NCBI RefSeq assembly: GCF_020905375.1
Contig: NZ_JAJJBU010000014.1
Location: 1 to 64,000 of the forward strand
Direction of reading: 5' to 3'
Source of the DNA: Arthrobacter cryoconiti
GTDB lineage: Bacteria; Actinomycetota; Actinomycetes; Actinomycetales; Micrococcaceae
Length of the DNA: 64,000 nucleotides
The notes under the pieces are model-generated. The model was not told where the DNA came from. It saw nothing but the letters and a program-made list of their open reading frames with translations, and ran no database searches. The position numbers and the translations under genes were made by a program. Of this stretch, positions 62,596 to 64,000 are shown one piece after another (positions within the stretch are counted from its first letter, which is position 1; each line of letters begins with the position of its first letter).

Positions 62596-64000
62596 ATGCA
62601 CAAACAGTCGCCTGTTTCATTTACTGAGTCTTCTCCTGGTGCGCACCGGAGAACCAGGGCTTTGCCTCGGCTTCTGGCGCGTGCGCCACGATGGGTCACC
62701 TTTGCGGTTGGTGCCGCTTGCGTGTGGTTGGGCCTCTCTCTTTTACTTAAACCGCTCTCTTCTTTAGAGGTGCTGACCTTCTATGTAGGTGTCAGCTGTA
62801 TCCTTTCCGGTCTTTTAGATCTGCTTTCTGTTGATGAAAGTAGCGAAAACCGTGCCCGGAGTGCCACCCGTCTTTTACTGGGGTGGGGCTGGGTTGTGGC
62901 TGGTGTTCTTGTCTTGGTTTGGGTGGGTGGCGTATTCACAGTGCTGCCTGCCTTTGTGGCCGTGGCTCTGATCGCCTCAGGACTTGGCCGTGGGCTGATG
63001 GTTGTCCGGACTGTGCGCGCGAACCTGGGTTCCCCCGACGAGCGTGCCGCAACAATGTTGCTCGCCGGGACCGATCTCCTTTTGGGCGTCGTCGCGCTTG
63101 CCTGGCCAGATGTCACTTTGTTGATAGTTGCCGTCTTATTTGGCGCGCGAATGGTCCTTTTTGGACTGGGTAGGGTCTGGTATGCATTATTCGTGGTCAG
63201 AACAGGGCTTACGTCACGGGCAAGATCAGCCCACGGCCCGTTCCGGCGATGGATGCGTGTAACTGGAGCGCTCCTCTCGCTTGTCTTGGCCGGTGCGGCG
63301 GGCGCACTTGGAGCGAAGCTAGACCATGATTCTCCGGAGGTCTCAGCTTTCTACGATGCGCCGCCCACGGTGCCGAGCTCTCCCGGTATGTTGTTAAAGT
63401 CGGAACCGTTTACCACTTCGGTTCCACTTGGAGCCAGGGCATGGCGCATCCTTTACACGACAACCAGCACCGATGGTTCAGCGACAGTCGCCAGTGCAGT
63501 CGTCTTGACGTCTACCAAAGCAGCCTCGGAGCCCCGCCCCGTCATCACGTGGGCCCATGGAACTACCGGCTATACATCCAACTGTGCGCCATCCATCGTG
63601 GCTGCTTCATTTGCCTCAGGTGCTCTGCCCGCACTTGATTCAATAGTCGAGAATGGTTGGGTTCTGGTAGCGCCGGACTACACCGGGTTGGGCACCAAGG
63701 GCCCCCAACCCTACTTGATCGGTCAAGGCCAAGCGCGGTCGGTGCTTGACGGAGTTCGGGCTGCCAGAGCACTCGATGCACGCGAAACTGAGCTATCCAT
63801 GGCGGACTCCACCGTAGTTTGGGGCCATTCGCAAGGCGGGCAAGCTGCACTTTGGACTGGGGGACTCGCCCCTTCCTATGCTCCCGACGTGAAAATAAGT
63901 GGGGTGGCTGCAATGGCCCCGGCCAGTGATGCCATCGGGTTGGTGAAAAATCTGCCCTCCGTTTCAGTAGGAAGCGTATTCGCCTCCTACGTGGCCGCAG
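62596..64000 (+). CDS. DUF308/HdeD-like membrane domain fused to a secretory-lipase-type hydrolase (partial)
   Basis: An uninterrupted reading frame from the ATG at 62596 (after GGGGGA) to the window edge gives at least 468 residues. Residues 30-235 contain about six helices in two-helix units resembling HdeD/DUF308 (VTFAVGAACVWLGLSLLLK, LEVLTFYVGVSCILSGLLDL, LLGVVALAWPDVTLLIVAVLFGARMVLFG). A seventh helix leads into an exported alpha/beta hydrolase like secretory lipases: VITWAHGTTG, VAPDYTGLGT and the nucleophile elbow WGHSQGGQAA. The C-terminus lies outside the window. Confidence 0.82.
   Translation, partial: MHKQSPVSFTESSPGAHRRTRALPRLLARAPRWVTFAVGAACVWLGLSLLLKPLSSLEVLTFYVGVSCILSGLLDLLSVDESSENRARSATRLLLGWGWVVAGVLVLVWVGGVFTVLPAFVAVALIASGLGRGLMVVRTVRANLGSPDERAATMLLAGTDLLLGVVALAWPDVTLLIVAVLFGARMVLFGLGRVWYALFVVRTGLTSRARSAHGPFRRWMRVTGALLSLVLAGAAGALGAKLDHDSPEVSAFYDAPPTVPSSPGMLLKSEPFTTSVPLGARAWRILYTTTSTDGSATVASAVVLTSTKAASEPRPVITWAHGTTGYTSNCAPSIVAASFASGALPALDSIVENGWVLVAPDYTGLGTKGPQPYLIGQGQARSVLDGVRAARALDARETELSMADSTVVWGHSQGGQAALWTGGLAPSYAPDVKISGVAAMAPASDAIGLVKNLPSVSVGSVFASYVAA

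Noticed and set aside
1-64000. CRISPR arrays, prophage, insertion sequences, toxin-antitoxin pairs
   Set aside because: I saw no regularly spaced repeats, transposase, integrase, phage structural genes or recognisable toxin-antitoxin pairs.

Overview
The window is chromosomal DNA from a high-GC Gram-positive bacterium. By eye the base composition is moderate for that group (mid-50s % GC). The best guess is a Micrococcaceae member of the Arthrobacter type. Supporting signs are many GTG/TTG and apparently leaderless starts, lipobox lipoproteins, a DivIVA-domain protein next to a penicillin-binding lipoprotein, a PaaX regulator, and a tandem glycine riboswitch in front of gcvP-gcvT-gcvH-glyA-sdaA. 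The assignment rests on gene content only. I see no phage, transposase, integrase, CRISPR array or rRNA. One tRNA is present, tRNA-Ala(CGC).

Layout. 1-5 kb: a lipoprotein, a small membrane protein, an alginate-lyase-like lipoprotein, a VOC protein, tRNA-Ala with its terminator, and an SDR divergent from an XRE/MmyB regulator. 5.8-11.3 kb: threonine ammonia-lyase, a MerR/SDR pair with a textbook 19-bp-spacer promoter, a methyltransferase, a quinone-oxidoreductase-like MDR, DoxX and Ohr. 11.5-14.8 kb: aspT-aspD, an aspartate:alanine antiporter and aspartate 4-decarboxylase that together can generate proton-motive force. 15-17 kb: arsR divergent from acr3-arsC. 17.4-19.6 kb: a PadR regulator and an ABC1/UbiB-type kinase. 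19.7-21.6 kb: ECF sigma and anti-sigma divergent from a Yx(FWY)xxD-repeat lipoprotein. 21.7-26 kb: a GntR regulator divergent from aminopeptidase, APC permease and acetamidase/formamidase. 26-27.8 kb: a second Yx(FWY)xxD protein translationally coupled to a Tat-exported DyP peroxidase. 27.9-30.6 kb: DUF2306, TetR and CPBP protease.

30.6-36.6 kb: response regulator and histidine kinase divergent from an ABC ATPase/FtsX-type permease pair, which is followed by a second response regulator. A perfect 9+9 bp palindrome lies in the divergent promoter. 36.7-44.2 kb: the riboswitch-controlled glycine cleavage operon, taking glycine through serine to pyruvate. It ends in a very long nested palindrome. 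44.4-51.5 kb: ABC-F protein, penicillin-binding lipoprotein, DivIVA protein, and an ABC exporter operon that includes a hemerythrin protein.

51.7-60.2 kb is the most distinctive part. It is a catabolic cluster built around a CoA ligase and a fused flavin monooxygenase/old-yellow-enzyme protein of the 2-aminobenzoyl-CoA monooxygenase/reductase (salicylyl-CoA 5-hydroxylase-like) type. With them are two hotdog thioesterases, a small metal-binding cupin, a fumarylacetoacetase-family hydrolase, a Rid-family protein lacking the usual catalytic Arg, and a PaaX regulator. No beta-oxidation genes are present in the cluster, so it looks like a thioesterase plus ring-cleavage variant of CoA-dependent anthranilate or salicylate degradation. 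60.3-64 kb: a Nudix hydrolase, an NTF2-like/TetR pair with twin operators, a 53-aa membrane peptide, and a DUF308/HdeD-like membrane domain fused to a secretory-lipase-type hydrolase that runs off the right edge.
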